Shown here piece by piece: positions 63,669 through 64,000 of a stretch of 64,000 nt of DNA. Under the pieces are notes generated by a model. The model saw nothing but the letters and a program-made list of their open reading frames with translations. It was not told where the DNA came from and did no database searches. Where the stretch lies: the NCBI RefSeq assembly GCF_024298905.1, contig NZ_CP101154.1:3060932-3124931 (forward strand), in the 5' to 3' direction. The translations under genes were made by a program, and so were the position numbers. The stretch comes from Natronomonas marina. Its GTDB lineage: Archaea > Halobacteriota > Halobacteria > Halobacteriales > Haloarculaceae. The stretch's first letter is position 1; every line of letters starts with the position of its first letter.

Positions 63669-64000
63669 CAGTCGTCGGCGGCCGCGACGGCCGGCACCTC
63701 GATTCGGTCCATCGTCGTCTCGACGACGGCGGCGGGGTCGACGTCCTGGACGGTCGCCTCGGCGGTCAACACGAGTCGGTGGGCGAACGTCTCCCGGACG
63801 ACCGCCTTCACGTCGTCGGGGACGACGTACTCCCGGCCCGCGACCAGCGCGCGGGCACGGGCCACCTCGAAGAGTCGCTGGATGCCTCGCGGGGAGACGC
63901 CGACCTCGACGCGGTCGTCCTCGCGGGTCGCCCGCCCGAGTTCGATGACGTACTCCCGGATGGCGTCGTCGACGGCGATGGACTCGACGGCGGCCTGTAA
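63668..64000 (-). CDS. MoxR-family AAA+ ATPase (C-terminal part; runs off the right edge)
   Basis: The last 110 codons are visible, opening with LQAAVESIAVDDAIREYVI. The C-terminal lid region has GRATREDDRVEVGVSPRGIQRLFEVARARAL and REYVVPDDVKAVVRETFAHRLVL, with sensor 2 Arg in SPRG. The nucleotide-binding half is beyond the edge. MoxR ATPases act with DUF58/vWA proteins as chaperones that assemble or activate complexes. It is convergent with the operon instead of at its head, where moxR usually sits. Confidence 0.85.
   Translation of the reverse strand, partial: LQAAVESIAVDDAIREYVIELGRATREDDRVEVGVSPRGIQRLFEVARARALVAGREYVVPDDVKAVVRETFAHRLVLTAEATVQDVDPAAVVETTMDRIEVPAVAAADD

Overview
This is a 64 kb piece of a haloarchaeal (class Halobacteria) chromosome. 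The evidence is the very high GC, proteins rich in Asp and Glu, leaderless genes with a TATA box about 27 bp before the start codon, two TFB genes, Hel308, NreA, KEOPS subunits, an aroB' type II dehydroquinate synthase, AglD and a Zim-like CTAG methylase. The ribosomal protein L37Ae has lost its zinc cysteines, which argues against Haloarcula itself. I see no tRNA, rRNA or CRISPR array.

Layout. 0-5.6 kb: a response regulator (cut by the left edge), the hel308-cgi121 operon, an alpha/beta hydrolase, and a divergent MaoC / AbrB-domain pair that looks like the edge of a polyhydroxyalkanoate locus. 5.6-8.2 kb: an IS200/IS605-type TnpB element with an IS630-family element inside tnpB. 8.3-20 kb: a CPBP protease, an alkaline-phosphatase-family enzyme, a polyphosphate module (ppk1 overlapping an ApaH-like phosphatase, with pyrophosphatase nearby), a PadR regulator, the rnhA operon, TFB and NreA. 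20-31.8 kb: an accessory surface island. It holds a beta-helix protein gene split by an IS66-family element with an 8-bp target duplication, an egghead-like glycosyltransferase, and a 2,419-residue secreted protein with a PQQ-dehydrogenase-like head and four laminin-G-like domains.

32-42 kb: thi4, several small membrane or hypothetical proteins, and an overlapping run dcd-thiR-methyltransferase. The dCTP deaminase gene is split by a 482-codon intein that carries LAGLIDADG motifs and a helix-turn-helix. Pth2 and an Old Yellow Enzyme follow. 42.5-55 kb: a 46-codon gene, TruD, a histidine kinase, a methyltransferase, the rpl37ae-rpoP-pcc1 operon, a second TFB, divergent aglD and zim, aroD1 and an aldehyde dehydrogenase. 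55-64 kb: small zinc-ribbon proteins, aroB', and an overlapping TgpA / membrane / DUF58 / membrane-protein operon facing a MoxR ATPase across a long inverted repeat.

Most of the window is conserved core genome. The unusual parts are the two nested or interrupting insertion sequences, the dcd intein, and the mosaic giant secreted protein, whose DNA shows internal sequence homogenisation.
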